Below are positions 15,465 through 24,774 of a stretch of 64,000 nucleotides of DNA, piece by piece; position 1 is the stretch's first letter, and each line of letters starts with the position of its first letter. Location of the stretch: assembly GCF_027594425.1 (NCBI RefSeq), contig NZ_CP115159.1:2159001-2223000 (forward strand), in the 5' to 3' direction. The translations under genes and the position numbers were made by a program. Origin of the DNA: Zunongwangia sp. HGR-M22. Its GTDB lineage: Bacteria > Bacteroidota > Bacteroidia > Flavobacteriales > Flavobacteriaceae. The notes beneath the pieces are model-generated. The model ran no database searches, was not told the origin of the DNA, and saw nothing but the letters and a program-made list of their open reading frames with translations.

Positions 15465-16000
15465 TAAAGTAGATTTTGCTGATTTCTAAAATCAAATTTA
15501 GGAGTATAATAACGTTCCAAAAATGTACGCGACCAAAAATATCTTCGGAAAAGAAATAAAGGATCTTTAAGCATAAATAGAGGAATAAAATGGTACCAGG
15601 CTACGCCACATTTTTGATAAAACCGTTTAACATCATTATCCAAACCAAGCTCTTTCGCAGCTGCAAAAAATGCCATTCGTTGGCACTTACTTCCAATATA
15701 ATTTTTGGCAATTTTTGAACTAAATCCATGTCTAAATAATTGATCTTTTACCCTTTTATAGTTTTGAAATCTGGACCAAACATCTGCCAATACCAAAAAC
15801 ATATGGATAAAAGAAAACATTAAACACCACAACCAAAAGCTAATAATTAGTAGATCTTCAGAATCTAATGATTTATATAATTCAGAATAATAGAAAAGAG
15901 TTTCTATAATAAATAATAGAAGTGCACCGTATAAGAGTTTCCCTACATTCCAATAAGATTCTAAAATTGTAGGCTGTTTTGGTAAATCATGGAAGTTCAT
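15461..16000 (-). CDS. Membrane protein of unknown function, first gene of the ABC operon
   Basis: This 179-residue protein has two membrane segments (LLYGALLLFIIETLFYYSEL and LLIISFWLWCLMFSFIHMFL) and a basic cytosolic C-terminal half rich in aromatic residues (WYHFIPLFMLKDPLFLFRRYFWSRTF). No family is recognised. The four-base overlap with the ATPase gene ties it to the exporter, perhaps as an accessory or small regulator-like subunit. Confidence 0.7.
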   Translation of the reverse strand: MNFHDLPKQPTILESYWNVGKLLYGALLLFIIETLFYYSELYKSLDSEDLLIISFWLWCLMFSFIHMFLVLADVWSRFQNYKRVKDQLFRHGFSSKIAKNYIGSKCQRMAFFAAAKELGLDNDVKRFYQKCGVAWYHFIPLFMLKDPLFLFRRYFWSRTFLERYYTPKFDFRNQQNLLY

Positions 16001-16170
16001 ACGGGAAATGCAATAACAATCCTTGCAAATATAAAATCATTGATTCATACGAGTACATTCATTGATTCGCTTTAATTAAATTTATAATCGGTGAAGTAGG
16101 TCTCTTTTTCATAACGTTGTCAAACTTCTAAAGTTTATTTAAGAGCCATTAAATTCGCTTTTTTGGTTCT

Positions 16171-17196
16171 TCATTGACGTGCAGCAGATGAATCTCGTTC
16201 GTTTAATGTCGTAGAAAGAACTTTTTGACTGCTTATGGGTTTACCGCTAGGATCCTTCAACATTTTGAGCATGATATTCATCACTTCCTGCCCTATTTTC
16301 TCCATAGGTTGAGATACGGCGGTAATGGACGGCGAATAAATTTCAAAGAAGTCATTATCATCAAAAGTGCTTATACCTATTTTATTTATCAAATCAGGAA
16401 AAGATTCTGTAATAAGCTCTAAGCCAATCTGAGTTAAATAATTGGTTGCAAAAAATAGCGCGTCTACATCCTCTTTGTTTAGAAAATTTTGAATGAGTTC
16501 TTTAATTTTCGATTTGTTATTTTCATAAAAAGGAACTTCTAAAATGAATTCTTTAAGATTGTTATCTTCTAAAGCCAATTTATATCCGTTTTTTCTATCT
16601 TGCATTTGCGTTTGCTCTGATGCGATAGTCACAAATGCTATTTTTCGAAACGAATTTTCAATTAGACGATTGGTTGCATTCTTAACTGCTTCAGCATTAT
16701 TTACAATTACATAGTTCGTCTCTAAATCAGGAAAGTACCGATCAAATAAAACTACAGGAATATCATCTTCTACTAAATCCTGAATTTCACCTTGTATACC
16801 GGGTGAAGGTACTACTATATAACCATCTACTTGACGCTCCCTAAATAAATTGATGAGTTCCCTTGATCTTTCATCATCATTTTCATTACTACAAAACAAT
16901 ACTTTGTAACCTTTTTCGTAAGCGATATCTTCAATTATCCGAGCAACTTTAGAAAAAAAATAGTTCGAAATATCTTCGACCATCACAACTATAATTTTAC
17001 TACGCCCCGTACGTAAACTTTGTGCAAGTAAATTAGGTTTGTAATTAATAGATTTGGCATATTCGATAATTTTATCGGCAACTTGATCTGAAATGCGTTT
17101 TTCTTTAGCCTTTCCATTTAAAACGAATGAAACCGTAGTTACAGATACATTAAGAGCTGCGGCGATATCTTTTATGGAGTATCGTTTATTTTTCAT
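16171..17196 (-). CDS. LacI-family transcriptional regulator
   Basis: The 341-residue repressor has the LacI DNA-binding head (YSIKDIAAALNVSVTTVSFVLNGK, residues 6-29) and hinge helix region (YKPNLLAQSLRTGRS). A periplasmic-binding-like sugar domain follows (residues 62-340, with SKIIVVMVEDISNYFFSKV, QVDGYIVVPSP and DALFFATN). It lies just downstream of the arabinose operon and faces the same way, separated by two terminator hairpins, so it is likely a local regulator responding to a sugar of this pathway. The ligand cannot be read from the sequence. A copy of the putative AraR motif lies upstream (17562-17582). Confidence 0.88.
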   Translation of the reverse strand: MKNKRYSIKDIAAALNVSVTTVSFVLNGKAKEKRISDQVADKIIEYAKSINYKPNLLAQSLRTGRSKIIVVMVEDISNYFFSKVARIIEDIAYEKGYKVLFCSNENDDERSRELINLFRERQVDGYIVVPSPGIQGEIQDLVEDDIPVVLFDRYFPDLETNYVIVNNAEAVKNATNRLIENSFRKIAFVTIASEQTQMQDRKNGYKLALEDNNLKEFILEVPFYENNKSKIKELIQNFLNKEDVDALFFATNYLTQIGLELITESFPDLINKIGISTFDDNDFFEIYSPSITAVSQPMEKIGQEVMNIMLKMLKDPSGKPISSQKVLSTTLNERDSSAARQ

Positions 17197-17534
17197 TTTA
17201 GGGTAGTGTTAGAATATATCGAATTATAGTTTATATAGTTAATATTAGTTTTTTTAAAATTATTATACATCCCAATACAATTTTAAATGCGGACTATGAA
17301 TATACTTTTAATTAAATGACATTTATAATAGCTATAAATAAGGTTATTTATTTATAGCATAAATTCTCTTAAAAGAAACGAAATTTATTCCATATTTCGC
17401 CAAACTATCTAGGTAAATACAGCTAATTTAGAATTATGACAGCCATTTAACTATAGTAGTATCATTTAAAAAGTTGGACTTAAAGATTACTGAAGTTGTC
17501 TTTTGAATATACAGTCATATATTTCAAAAAAAAA

Positions 17535-17560
17535 GGGAGAGAGACACTACCCTCTCTCCC
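17535..17560 (-). terminator. Rho-independent terminator-like hairpin upstream of the lacI-type gene
   Basis: GGGAGAGAG pairs with CTCTCTCCC around the loop ACACTACC. On the minus strand it is followed by nine T residues (17526-17534). It lies between the end of the arabinose operon and the regulator gene. It may be a second terminator or an attenuator of a transcript started near 17640. Confidence 0.75.
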
Positions 17561-17561
17561 A

Positions 17562-17582
17562 TCCATGTAAAATTCACACTTA
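17562..17582 (-). promoter_or_regulatory. Candidate AraR-type operator upstream of the lacI-type gene
   Basis: On the minus strand it reads TAAGTGT-N7-ACATGGA. Its first 18 bases are identical to the site at the susC promoter (38121-38138). It lies just upstream (minus-strand sense) of the 17535-17560 hairpin. The rest of the 529-bp gap 17197-17725 holds only the two hairpins and AT-rich sequence, with no gene seen. Confidence 0.45.
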
Positions 17583-17681
17583 AGAAACTCAAGCGTAATA
17601 CTAAAAAATTATGCTTCTAATATACGTAAATCCTTTTAGCAAAAAATACTTATTGCGATATAAAAAATTAGAATGAAAAAA

Positions 17682-17704
17682 CCCGATAATTTAGAATTAT
17701 CGGG
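17682..17704 (-). terminator. Terminator of the arabinose operon
   Basis: CCCGATAATT pairs with AATTATCGGG around TAG. On the minus strand a run of T residues (complement of 17676-17681) follows directly. It stands 22 bases after the stop of the symporter gene. Confidence 0.85.
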
Positions 17705-17725
17705 TTCTTTATATTTAAGGTTGTT

Positions 17726-19429
17726 TTACCAAAAATACCAGTAAAATGCTCCTGTTAAACCAAGTATAATTACCGAATGTATTACATCCCAATGATTCCA
17801 ACTTTTTCGGTCTTCATCATCATCTTCTTTAGTAGTAGTTCCGAAAACTAAACCTTTAATTTTTGCAGCTTCCGGCGCTTCAGTTAATAAACTAACGATT
17901 ACCACTACCAGTATACAAAATAAGAACATCCAACCGCAAAAGTAAAGCCAATTTAGATCATAAAACACGTATTGGAACAGTGAGTCTCCAGATACTTCTA
18001 AATTGCTATAATAAACTTTTGCACCTAAACGAGTCAATCCAATAATTAGTCCTGTAATCAATCCCCACATACCACCTTTTGCACTGGTACGTTTCCAGGT
18101 GATTCCCAACAAGAAAGCCGCAGCAATACCCGGGGCTAATACCGATTGTACATCTTGTAAGTATGTATATAATACATCACCAACGCTTCGCATAATAGGA
18201 ATCCAAAGAATACCCAGTACTACAATTACCAAAGTAGCAATTTGTCCTATTCTTACTAATTTATTTTCAGGCGTTTCCGGTTTTAATTTCTTATAAAAAT
18301 CTATTGTAAACAGCATTGCAGAAGAATTAAACAAAGAAGCCAAAGAACTCATCAAAGCTGCTAGAATTCCGCAAACTACCAGTCCCTTTACCCCTGCTGG
18401 TAATAATTTAGCTACCAAGGTTGGAAATGCTGCATCGGCATTGGCTACACCATTATCTAAAAATGGTAAGAAGCCTTCTCCTCCTGCGGATACGTTTTGA
18501 TAATGAAGTGAAAATGCAATCATACCCGGAATTAAAAATAAGAACACCGGTAATAATTTCAAGTATGCTCCAAATATAGTTCCGCGTCGAGATTCTTTAA
18601 GATTTTTTCCTGAAAGAACTCTTTGAACAATATATTGATCTGTACACCAGTACCAAAATCCAATTATTGAAGATCCGATTAATGCACCCAACCAAGGAAA
18701 ATCCTGGTCTTTATTACTTCTTATTAGATTTACCATAGAATCTCCATAATCATTAACTTCTACAGCACTGGTTATGGCCATCATTTCATCCCAGCCTCCT
18801 AATTCTTTAAGTCCTAATACTACAATAATCGCTGAACCTAAAAGTAAAATTGGTGTTTGCAAAATTGAAGTATATAAAACCGATTTCATTCCGCCGAAAA
18901 TAGTATACAAAGCAGTAATTAAAACTAATCCAATCGCTGCAATCCAGAAGAAATCAATTCCCCATAAGGTCTCAATTCCAAAAACTTCCTGAAAAACTAA
19001 TCCACCAGCATAAACGGTTACGGCAACTTTGGTAAGCACATAACTAATTAATGAAATCACAGAAAGAATCGTACGGGATTCTTTATTGTACCTTCTTTCT
19101 AAAAATTCTGGCATAGTGTACACCATACTACGACTATAAAAAGGAACAAACACCCATCCCAAAATAAGTATCATCCACCCCTGAATTTCCCAATGTGCCA
19201 TTGCCATACCGCTTGAGGCTCCGGCTCCAGCGAGACCTATTAAATGTTCAGAACCGATATTGGAAGCAAATATGGATGTACCGATTGCAATCCAACCAGC
19301 ATCTTTTCCTCCTAAAAAATAATCGGCTGAATTATTCGATTTTTGACTCACAACATATAGAATCACACCTATAAGTAAAAGACAAAAAACACCAATAACA
19401 ACCCAGTCTAATAATTCGAATGTTTGCAT
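17726..19429 (-). CDS. Sodium:solute symporter, probable L-arabinose transporter
   Basis: The 567-residue inner-membrane protein of the SSS (SGLT-like) family has about 14 hydrophobic segments. Family marks include SADYFLGGKDAGWIAIGTSIFASNIGSEHLIGLAGAGA (residues about 34-70) in the sodium-binding first helices, and the RRYNKESRT and FGGMKSVLYT loops. It is the last gene of the araB-araD-araA-epimerase operon, four bases after the epimerase gene. Together with SSS members in other arabinose loci of Bacteroidota, that suggests it brings arabinose from the periplasm into the cytoplasm using sodium. The substrate is inferred from context. Confidence 0.88.
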   Translation of the reverse strand: MQTFELLDWVVIGVFCLLLIGVILYVVSQKSNNSADYFLGGKDAGWIAIGTSIFASNIGSEHLIGLAGAGASSGMAMAHWEIQGWMILILGWVFVPFYSRSMVYTMPEFLERRYNKESRTILSVISLISYVLTKVAVTVYAGGLVFQEVFGIETLWGIDFFWIAAIGLVLITALYTIFGGMKSVLYTSILQTPILLLGSAIIVVLGLKELGGWDEMMAITSAVEVNDYGDSMVNLIRSNKDQDFPWLGALIGSSIIGFWYWCTDQYIVQRVLSGKNLKESRRGTIFGAYLKLLPVFLFLIPGMIAFSLHYQNVSAGGEGFLPFLDNGVANADAAFPTLVAKLLPAGVKGLVVCGILAALMSSLASLFNSSAMLFTIDFYKKLKPETPENKLVRIGQIATLVIVVLGILWIPIMRSVGDVLYTYLQDVQSVLAPGIAAAFLLGITWKRTSAKGGMWGLITGLIIGLTRLGAKVYYSNLEVSGDSLFQYVFYDLNWLYFCGWMFLFCILVVVIVSLLTEAPEAAKIKGLVFGTTTKEDDDEDRKSWNHWDVIHSVIILGLTGAFYWYFW

Positions 19430-19433
19430 AGTA

Positions 19434-20618
19434 TTATTTTACAGAGAATTTAAATGTAGTTTTCGAATTGTACTTCTCTCCAGGATTTAGCACTACTGAA
19501 GGAAATTTTTCCTGATTTGGTGAATCTGGATAATGTTGTGTTTCTAAACAGAAACCTGAACGTTGTGCATATGTTCCTTCTCCACCTTGGCGCGGTAAAG
19601 TTCCATCTAGAAAATTACCTGTATAAAACTGGATTCCTGGTTCGGTAGTAGAAACTTCTAAGAAACGACCACTTTCAGGATCATAAGCTGAAGCTGCAAA
19701 ATGCATATTCTCAGACTGGTCATTTAAAACCCAACAATGATCGTAGCCTTTACCTAATTGAAGTTGTTCATTTTCAGTTTCAATTTCTTTTCCTACTTTT
19801 TTTGCTTCCGTAAAATCAAAGGGTGTACCTTCAACTTTTCTTAATTCTCCGGTTGGAATCAACGTCTCATCTACCGGCAAAAATTCGTCGGCATTTATAA
19901 CCACTTCGTGATCTAAGATAGTTTCTTCAAAATTACCGGTTAAATTAAAATAAGAATGTTGGGTAAGATTAACAATCGTTTTCTTATCGCTTTCAGCTTC
20001 ATAAGCTACATCAAGAGAATTATCTTCATTCAAAGTGTAAGTCACAGTAACATCCAGATTTCCCGGATACCCCATTTCTCCATCTTTACTAGTGTATTTC
20101 AATATTAAAGAAGTACTATCAGAAGGAACTTCTGCAGTCCAAATAACTTTATCAAACCCCTGATCACCACCGTGAAGAGAGTTTTTTCCATCGTTTTGCG
20201 GAAGTTGATATTGCTCACCGTCTAAGCTGAATTTTCCTTCGGAAATTCTATTCCCATATCGACCAATTAAAGCACCAAAATAAGGATGTTCTGAAGTGTA
20301 TTGACTCAATGAATCGAATCCTAAAATTACATCTTCAAATTCGTCATTTTTATCTGGAACTTTTAATGATGTTATACGACCACCATAAGTAATAATTTTT
20401 ACTTCCATCCCTGCTTCGTTAGTTAAGGTATACTGTTCTACCTTTTCGCCGTTAGCAGTTGTACCGTAATTCTCTTTAGACAAGAAATCGATTTCGGATT
20501 TGGTTGTGGATATTTCTTCCTCTGTTTTTTCAGACTTTCCGTCTCCCTTACAATTAGTAAGGGAAAACAGAAAACTGAATAAACATAGGAAATAAACCGT
20601 ATGTTTTATTTTTTTCAT
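19434..20618 (-). CDS. galM: Lipoprotein aldose 1-epimerase (mutarotase)
   Basis: Mutarotase interconverts the alpha and beta anomers of free sugars. The sequence shows a lipobox (SFLFSLTNCKGD), then the family motifs: YGGRITSLKVPD, GRYGNRISEGKF, LHGGDQGFDKVIW, NLTQHSYFNLTG (catalytic His) and GIQFYTGNFLDG, with a late Glu in FCLETQHYPDSPN. The start MKKIKHTV is chosen over an ATG four codons earlier because it gives the usual signal peptide. A membrane-bound, periplasm-facing mutarotase would ready arabinose for the symporter encoded next. The gene follows araA directly. Confidence 0.88.
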   Translation of the reverse strand: MKKIKHTVYFLCLFSFLFSLTNCKGDGKSEKTEEEISTTKSEIDFLSKENYGTTANGEKVEQYTLTNEAGMEVKIITYGGRITSLKVPDKNDEFEDVILGFDSLSQYTSEHPYFGALIGRYGNRISEGKFSLDGEQYQLPQNDGKNSLHGGDQGFDKVIWTAEVPSDSTSLILKYTSKDGEMGYPGNLDVTVTYTLNEDNSLDVAYEAESDKKTIVNLTQHSYFNLTGNFEETILDHEVVINADEFLPVDETLIPTGELRKVEGTPFDFTEAKKVGKEIETENEQLQLGKGYDHCWVLNDQSENMHFAASAYDPESGRFLEVSTTEPGIQFYTGNFLDGTLPRQGGEGTYAQRSGFCLETQHYPDSPNQEKFPSVVLNPGEKYNSKTTFKFSVK

Positions 20619-20630
20619 AATTAAGTACAA

Positions 20631-22139
20631 TTACATTTTGTTTTGAAAGAGATGGTAGTACGCTTCATTTGAATTTAAGGTATCTTTAAACTCTCTTATT
20701 CTGGTATTTTCATCGATTACCAGAAGTTCTACTCCTGCAATATCTGCAAAATCTTCCATATATTCTGTAGTTAAAGCCTGAGAATAAACTGTATGATGCG
20801 CGCCACCCGCCAAAATCCATGCGGTAGCAGCTACCTCTAGATCTGGTTTACAATCCCAAAGAACTCTAGCTACTGGTAATTTTGGCAATTCTTGCTCGGG
20901 AGCAACTGCTTCAACTTCATTAACTATAAGTCTAAAGCGATTTCCCATATCAATCCAAGTAGCGTTTATCGCATCTCCAACTGGAGAATTAAAAACTAAA
21001 CGTACAGGATCTTCTTTTCCTCCGATCCCTAAAGGATGAACTTCACATGAAGGTTTCGCATCTGCAATACTTGGACAAATCTCTAGCATATGCGATCCCA
21101 TTACTAATGATTTTTCTGGAGTAAAATGATAAGTATAATCTTCCATAAAAGAAGTTCCACCTTCCAGGCCATGAGCCATAACTTTCATTACTCGTGTTAA
21201 GGCAGCTGTCTTCCAGTCACCTTCGCCTCCAAAACCATATCCATCAGCCATAAGACGTTGTACGGCAAGACCCGGTAATTGTTTTAATTCGCCAAGATTT
21301 TCGAAAGTATCAGTAAATGCTTTAAAACCGCCTTCATCTAAAAATTTACGTAAACCTAATTCGATTTTCGCAGCGTCGATTAAAGATTGTCTTTGATCGC
21401 CGCCTTCTTTAAGGCTTTCGGTAAGATTATAGTCTTTAGCGTAAGTTTCTAAAAGTTGATTTAGTTCCTCATTGGTAATTTCATTAATCTTAGCTACAAC
21501 ATCAGAAGAATCGTATGCATTTACAGCAACTCCAAACTTCAATTGTGCTTCAACTTTATCACCTTCAGTAACGGCAACATTACGCATGTTATCACCAATA
21601 CGAGCAACTTTTAAATTTTGCATTTCGTCCCATCCTAAAGCTACACGAGACCAAATACCAAGTTTCTTTTGTACCCTTTCAGATTTCCAATGTCCAACTA
21701 CAACTTTGCGTTTTTTACGCATTCTGGACATCATAAAACCAAATTCGCGATCACCATGAGCCGATTGATTAAGATTCATAAAATCCATATCGATATCACT
21801 CCACGGCACCTCTGCATTAAATTGTGTATGTAAATGGCAAATTGGCTTACTTAATAAAGTTAAACCTTTAATCCACATTTTTGCTGGAGAAAAAGTATGC
21901 ATCCAAGCAATTAAACCGATACATCCTTCTGAATTGTTTGCGTCGCGCATCACTGCTGCGATTTCATCCTCAGTTTTTACTGTATCTTTATAAACAATTT
22001 TAACCGGAATTTCTGAAGATGCATCTAATCCTTCTACAATTTCTTTTGAATTTTTTGCTACCTGCTCTAAAGTTTCAGGTCCGTATAAATGCTGGCTTCC
22101 TGTTATAAACCAGATTTCTTTACTTTCTATAGCAACCAT
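20631..22139 (-). CDS. araA: L-arabinose isomerase
   Basis: It converts L-arabinose to L-ribulose in the cytoplasm and needs manganese. The 502 residues match the usual length. Recognisable parts are the N-terminal [13 protein letters not shown], the catalytic Glu in [15 protein letters not shown] (about residue 306), the second Glu in [12 protein letters not shown] (about residue 332), the metal His in MGSHMLE (about residue 350) and [12 protein letters not shown] (about residue 448). All expected active-site residues are present. It is the third enzyme gene of the operon after araB and araD. Confidence 0.97.
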   Translation of the reverse strand: MVAIESKEIWFITGSQHLYGPETLEQVAKNSKEIVEGLDASSEIPVKIVYKDTVKTEDEIAAVMRDANNSEGCIGLIAWMHTFSPAKMWIKGLTLLSKPICHLHTQFNAEVPWSDIDMDFMNLNQSAHGDREFGFMMSRMRKKRKVVVGHWKSERVQKKLGIWSRVALGWDEMQNLKVARIGDNMRNVAVTEGDKVEAQLKFGVAVNAYDSSDVVAKINEITNEELNQLLETYAKDYNLTESLKEGGDQRQSLIDAAKIELGLRKFLDEGGFKAFTDTFENLGELKQLPGLAVQRLMADGYGFGGEGDWKTAALTRVMKVMAHGLEGGTSFMEDYTYHFTPEKSLVMGSHMLEICPSIADAKPSCEVHPLGIGGKEDPVRLVFNSPVGDAINATWIDMGNRFRLIVNEVEAVAPEQELPKLPVARVLWDCKPDLEVAATAWILAGGAHHTVYSQALTTEYMEDFADIAGVELLVIDENTRIREFKDTLNSNEAYYHLFQNKM

Positions 22140-22159
22140 TGATTATTTTGTTAGGGTTA

Positions 22160-22864
22160 TTAGTTTTGACCGTAATAGGCATTTTTACCATGCTTACGCT
22201 CGTAATGTTTTTTAATTAAAGAATCTTTTAATCTTGGGGCATTAGGATTAATTTGTAAAGTTAGATAAGCCATTTTACCAACTTCTTCTAAAACCTTACT
22301 GTTGTAAACTGCCTTTGCCGCAGTTGGCCCCCAGGTAAAAGGACCATGGTTTCCTAATAGAACCATTTGAACCTCCTCGTAAGACAAGCCTTTATCCTTG
22401 AAGCAATCCAGAATTTGAATACCGGTATTATATTCGTAATTACCAGCAATCAACTCATCCTTCATTGGTGGGGCACATGGAATATCGGCTGTTAAATGAT
22501 CTGCATGGGTCGTTCCAAAAATTGGAATATCTAGCTGTGATTGCGCCCAAGCTACAGAGTATGTTGCATGGGTGTGCGCAATTCCTCCAATATTTTCCCA
22601 GTTTTTATATAAATAAGCATGAGTTTTTGTATCTGAAGAGGGACGCATCTCGCCTTCGATTACATTATTATCGAAATCAAGAATTACAATATCTTCAGGC
22701 TTAAGCTCTGCATACGGTACACCGCTAGGTTTAATAGCAAAAACCTTCTCTTTGCGATCTACTGCACTCACGTTACCAAAAGTATAAATCACTAGATCTA
22801 ATGCATCCAATTGCATGTTTGCCTCGTAACATTCCTGTTTCAGTGCTTGATATTTAGAACTCAT
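22160..22864 (-). CDS. araD: L-ribulose-5-phosphate 4-epimerase
   Basis: A class II aldolase-fold enzyme that turns L-ribulose 5-phosphate into D-xylulose 5-phosphate, the entry to the pentose phosphate pathway. The 234 residues include the zinc ligands of AHTHATYSVAWAQ (about residue 96) and LGNHGPFTWG (about residue 171), the phosphate-binding GNVSA near the start and KPSGVPY. Its ATG shares a base with the end of araB (overlap at 22864), so translation is coupled. Confidence 0.96.
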   Translation of the reverse strand: MSSKYQALKQECYEANMQLDALDLVIYTFGNVSAVDRKEKVFAIKPSGVPYAELKPEDIVILDFDNNVIEGEMRPSSDTKTHAYLYKNWENIGGIAHTHATYSVAWAQSQLDIPIFGTTHADHLTADIPCAPPMKDELIAGNYEYNTGIQILDCFKDKGLSYEEVQMVLLGNHGPFTWGPTAAKAVYNSKVLEEVGKMAYLTLQINPNAPRLKDSLIKKHYERKHGKNAYYGQN

Positions 22865-24543
22865 TATTTATGTTTTTTTGTGATACTTTCTTCAACAAAA
22901 TGACTTAATTCTTTATAAGCTGCCATTTGTTTTTCGTATGCTACCAGCATTTCTGGCTGTGGATAATATTCCGCTTCAAAATCGCTTCCTAAAGTTTTGC
23001 TGGCTGTAATAACGTCATCGTATAAACCAGCAGCGACTGCAGCATAAACAGCAGATCCTAAAGCTGGTGCTTCGTCTGAAGCCGCAACTTTTATAGGCAT
23101 ATTTAAAGTATTCGCAAGAGTCTGCATGATATAAGCAGATTTTCTAGCAACTCCTCCAATACCAATAACTGTTTTTATTTCTACCCCTTCTTCTTTAAAA
23201 CGATCTACGATTTCTTTTGCTCCAAAGCAAATAGAGTTAACTAATGCCTTAAAGATATGTGGCGCTTTACTTCCTAATGAAAGATTGCTAATTGCGCTTT
23301 TTAATTCCTGATTTGCATCTGGAGTACGGCGACCATTAATCCAATCTAACGCTACCGGAATACTATCGCTAATATCTATAGCCTCTGCTTCAGCAGATAA
23401 TTCAGCAATAAATTTTTTATCAACTTCAGCTTTTAATGCTGCAATTTGTTCTTCAGAAAGAATCTCAGAATTGTATACAAGATGGTTTAATGGCCATGAT
23501 AATACATTTTTGAACCAGGCCAGCACATCACCAAAAGCAGATTGTCCAGCTTCTAAACCAACCATCCCCGGTATTACAGATCCATCTACCTGTCCGCATA
23601 TGCCTTTAACCGTGTTATCACCTACTACATTATAAGGTGAAACAATAATATCACAAGTTGAAGTCCCCATAACACGTACCAAAGCATGCTCTTCTACTTT
23701 TGCACCTACGGCACCAGAATGTGCATCAAATGTACCAACAGCGATAACAGTATCTTCAGAAAGGCCTAATTTAGAAGCCCATTCTTTACTGATTTTACCA
23801 GCAACTTCATCTGAGGTATAAGTTTCGTCGTATAATTTTGATCTTAAATCTGCACAATATGGATGTAATTTTCCTAAAAATTCTTCTGATGGTAAACCTC
23901 CCCAGCTCTCGTGCCACATTGCTTTATGTCCTGCACCACATCTACTTCTTTTAAAAGAAGCTAGATCGGTATCTTCAATAAGAAGATAGGTCATAATATC
24001 ACAATGTTCCATCCAAGAATATGCAGCGTTTTTAACCGCTTCATCTTCTCTAACGATGTGTGTTATTTTTGCCCAAAACCACTCTGAAGAATAGATACCT
24101 CCTTCGTATTTTGTATAGTTCTCGCCACCCCAGTTTTCTGCTAACTCATTAATCTCATTAGCCTCTTTAATGGCTGTATGATCTTTCCATAAGATCATCA
24201 TGGCATTGGGGTTATCTTTAAAACCATCGGTTAAAGCTAGAGGTGTACCGTCTTTAGTTACCGGTACAGGTGAAGAACCTGTGGTATCTATACAGATACC
24301 TTTTACTGCTTCGCCATTTACACCACTTTTTTCAATGACTCCCTTTATTGTTTTTTCCAGACCTTCAATATGATCCAGAGGATGTTGCCGAAATCGATTG
24401 AGACTTGCATCGCAGAAAAGTTGTTTTTTCCAGCGTGGATACCAAAACGTGTCTGAAGCAAGCTCCTTTCCACTTTTACTATCTACTAAAACAGCTCTTA
24501 CAGAATCTGTCCCGTAATCAAGTCCTATTACATAACTTTCCAT
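22864..24543 (-). CDS. araB: L-ribulokinase
   Basis: An FGGY-family kinase that phosphorylates L-ribulose with ATP. The 559 residues show the first ATPase-fold motif GLDYGTDSVRAVLVD, the substrate region WKDHTAIKEANEIN, GTFDAHSGAVGA (about residue 266), MGTSTCDIIVSPY, and the C-terminal GIGGVARKSAYIMQTLAN and ALGSAVYAA. It is the first gene of the araBDA-epimerase-symporter operon. A TATATTTG -7 box lies just upstream, and the -33 region overlaps a perfect palindrome that is probably the AraR operator. Confidence 0.96.
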   Translation of the reverse strand: MESYVIGLDYGTDSVRAVLVDSKSGKELASDTFWYPRWKKQLFCDASLNRFRQHPLDHIEGLEKTIKGVIEKSGVNGEAVKGICIDTTGSSPVPVTKDGTPLALTDGFKDNPNAMMILWKDHTAIKEANEINELAENWGGENYTKYEGGIYSSEWFWAKITHIVREDEAVKNAAYSWMEHCDIMTYLLIEDTDLASFKRSRCGAGHKAMWHESWGGLPSEEFLGKLHPYCADLRSKLYDETYTSDEVAGKISKEWASKLGLSEDTVIAVGTFDAHSGAVGAKVEEHALVRVMGTSTCDIIVSPYNVVGDNTVKGICGQVDGSVIPGMVGLEAGQSAFGDVLAWFKNVLSWPLNHLVYNSEILSEEQIAALKAEVDKKFIAELSAEAEAIDISDSIPVALDWINGRRTPDANQELKSAISNLSLGSKAPHIFKALVNSICFGAKEIVDRFKEEGVEIKTVIGIGGVARKSAYIMQTLANTLNMPIKVAASDEAPALGSAVYAAVAAGLYDDVITASKTLGSDFEAEYYPQPEMLVAYEKQMAAYKELSHFVEESITKKHK

Positions 24544-24566
24544 GTATTCTAACTTTTTGTCTGAAA

Positions 24567-24574
24567 CAAATATA
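24567..24574 (-). promoter_or_regulatory. Bacteroidota-type -7 box of the araB operon
   Basis: The minus strand reads TATATTTG, a match to TAnnTTTG. No TTTG is found at the expected -33 distance; that region is occupied by the palindrome 24590-24610. The leader to the araB ATG would be about 20 bases. Confidence 0.55.
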
Positions 24575-24589
24575 TAATTTTTGTTTTAT

Positions 24590-24610
24590 TAAGTGTAATA
24601 GAAACACTTA
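24590..24610. promoter_or_regulatory. Candidate AraR operator at the araB promoter
   Basis: A perfect inverted repeat: TAAGTGT, seven bases, ACACTTA. It covers the -33 region of the araB promoter. Degenerate versions occur at the susC promoter and upstream of the lacI-type gene. Palindromic 21-bp sites suit a dimeric regulator such as the NUDIX-type AraR encoded at 38359. Confidence 0.65.
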
Positions 24611-24718
24611 TAATTTTAAGATTTCTTTAATTTTTATTCTTAAAATGAATAAGGTTTCAATTTTATGATTTATCGATACTTAAAATTTATCTGATTCTCA
24701 ATAAAAATGAACAAAAGA

Positions 24719-24749
24719 GGATTTACATAAGGCCTTCATTTCCTTAATT
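24719..24749 (-). terminator. Weak possible terminator of the glycosidase operon
   Basis: GGATTTA pairs with TAAATCC around an inner AAGGCCTT. On the minus strand TCTTTTGTT follows, only a weak T-run. It lies downstream of the last glycosidase gene and upstream of araB. Confidence 0.3.
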
Positions 24750-24774
24750 CTAAATCCCCATTTATTCATTTATG

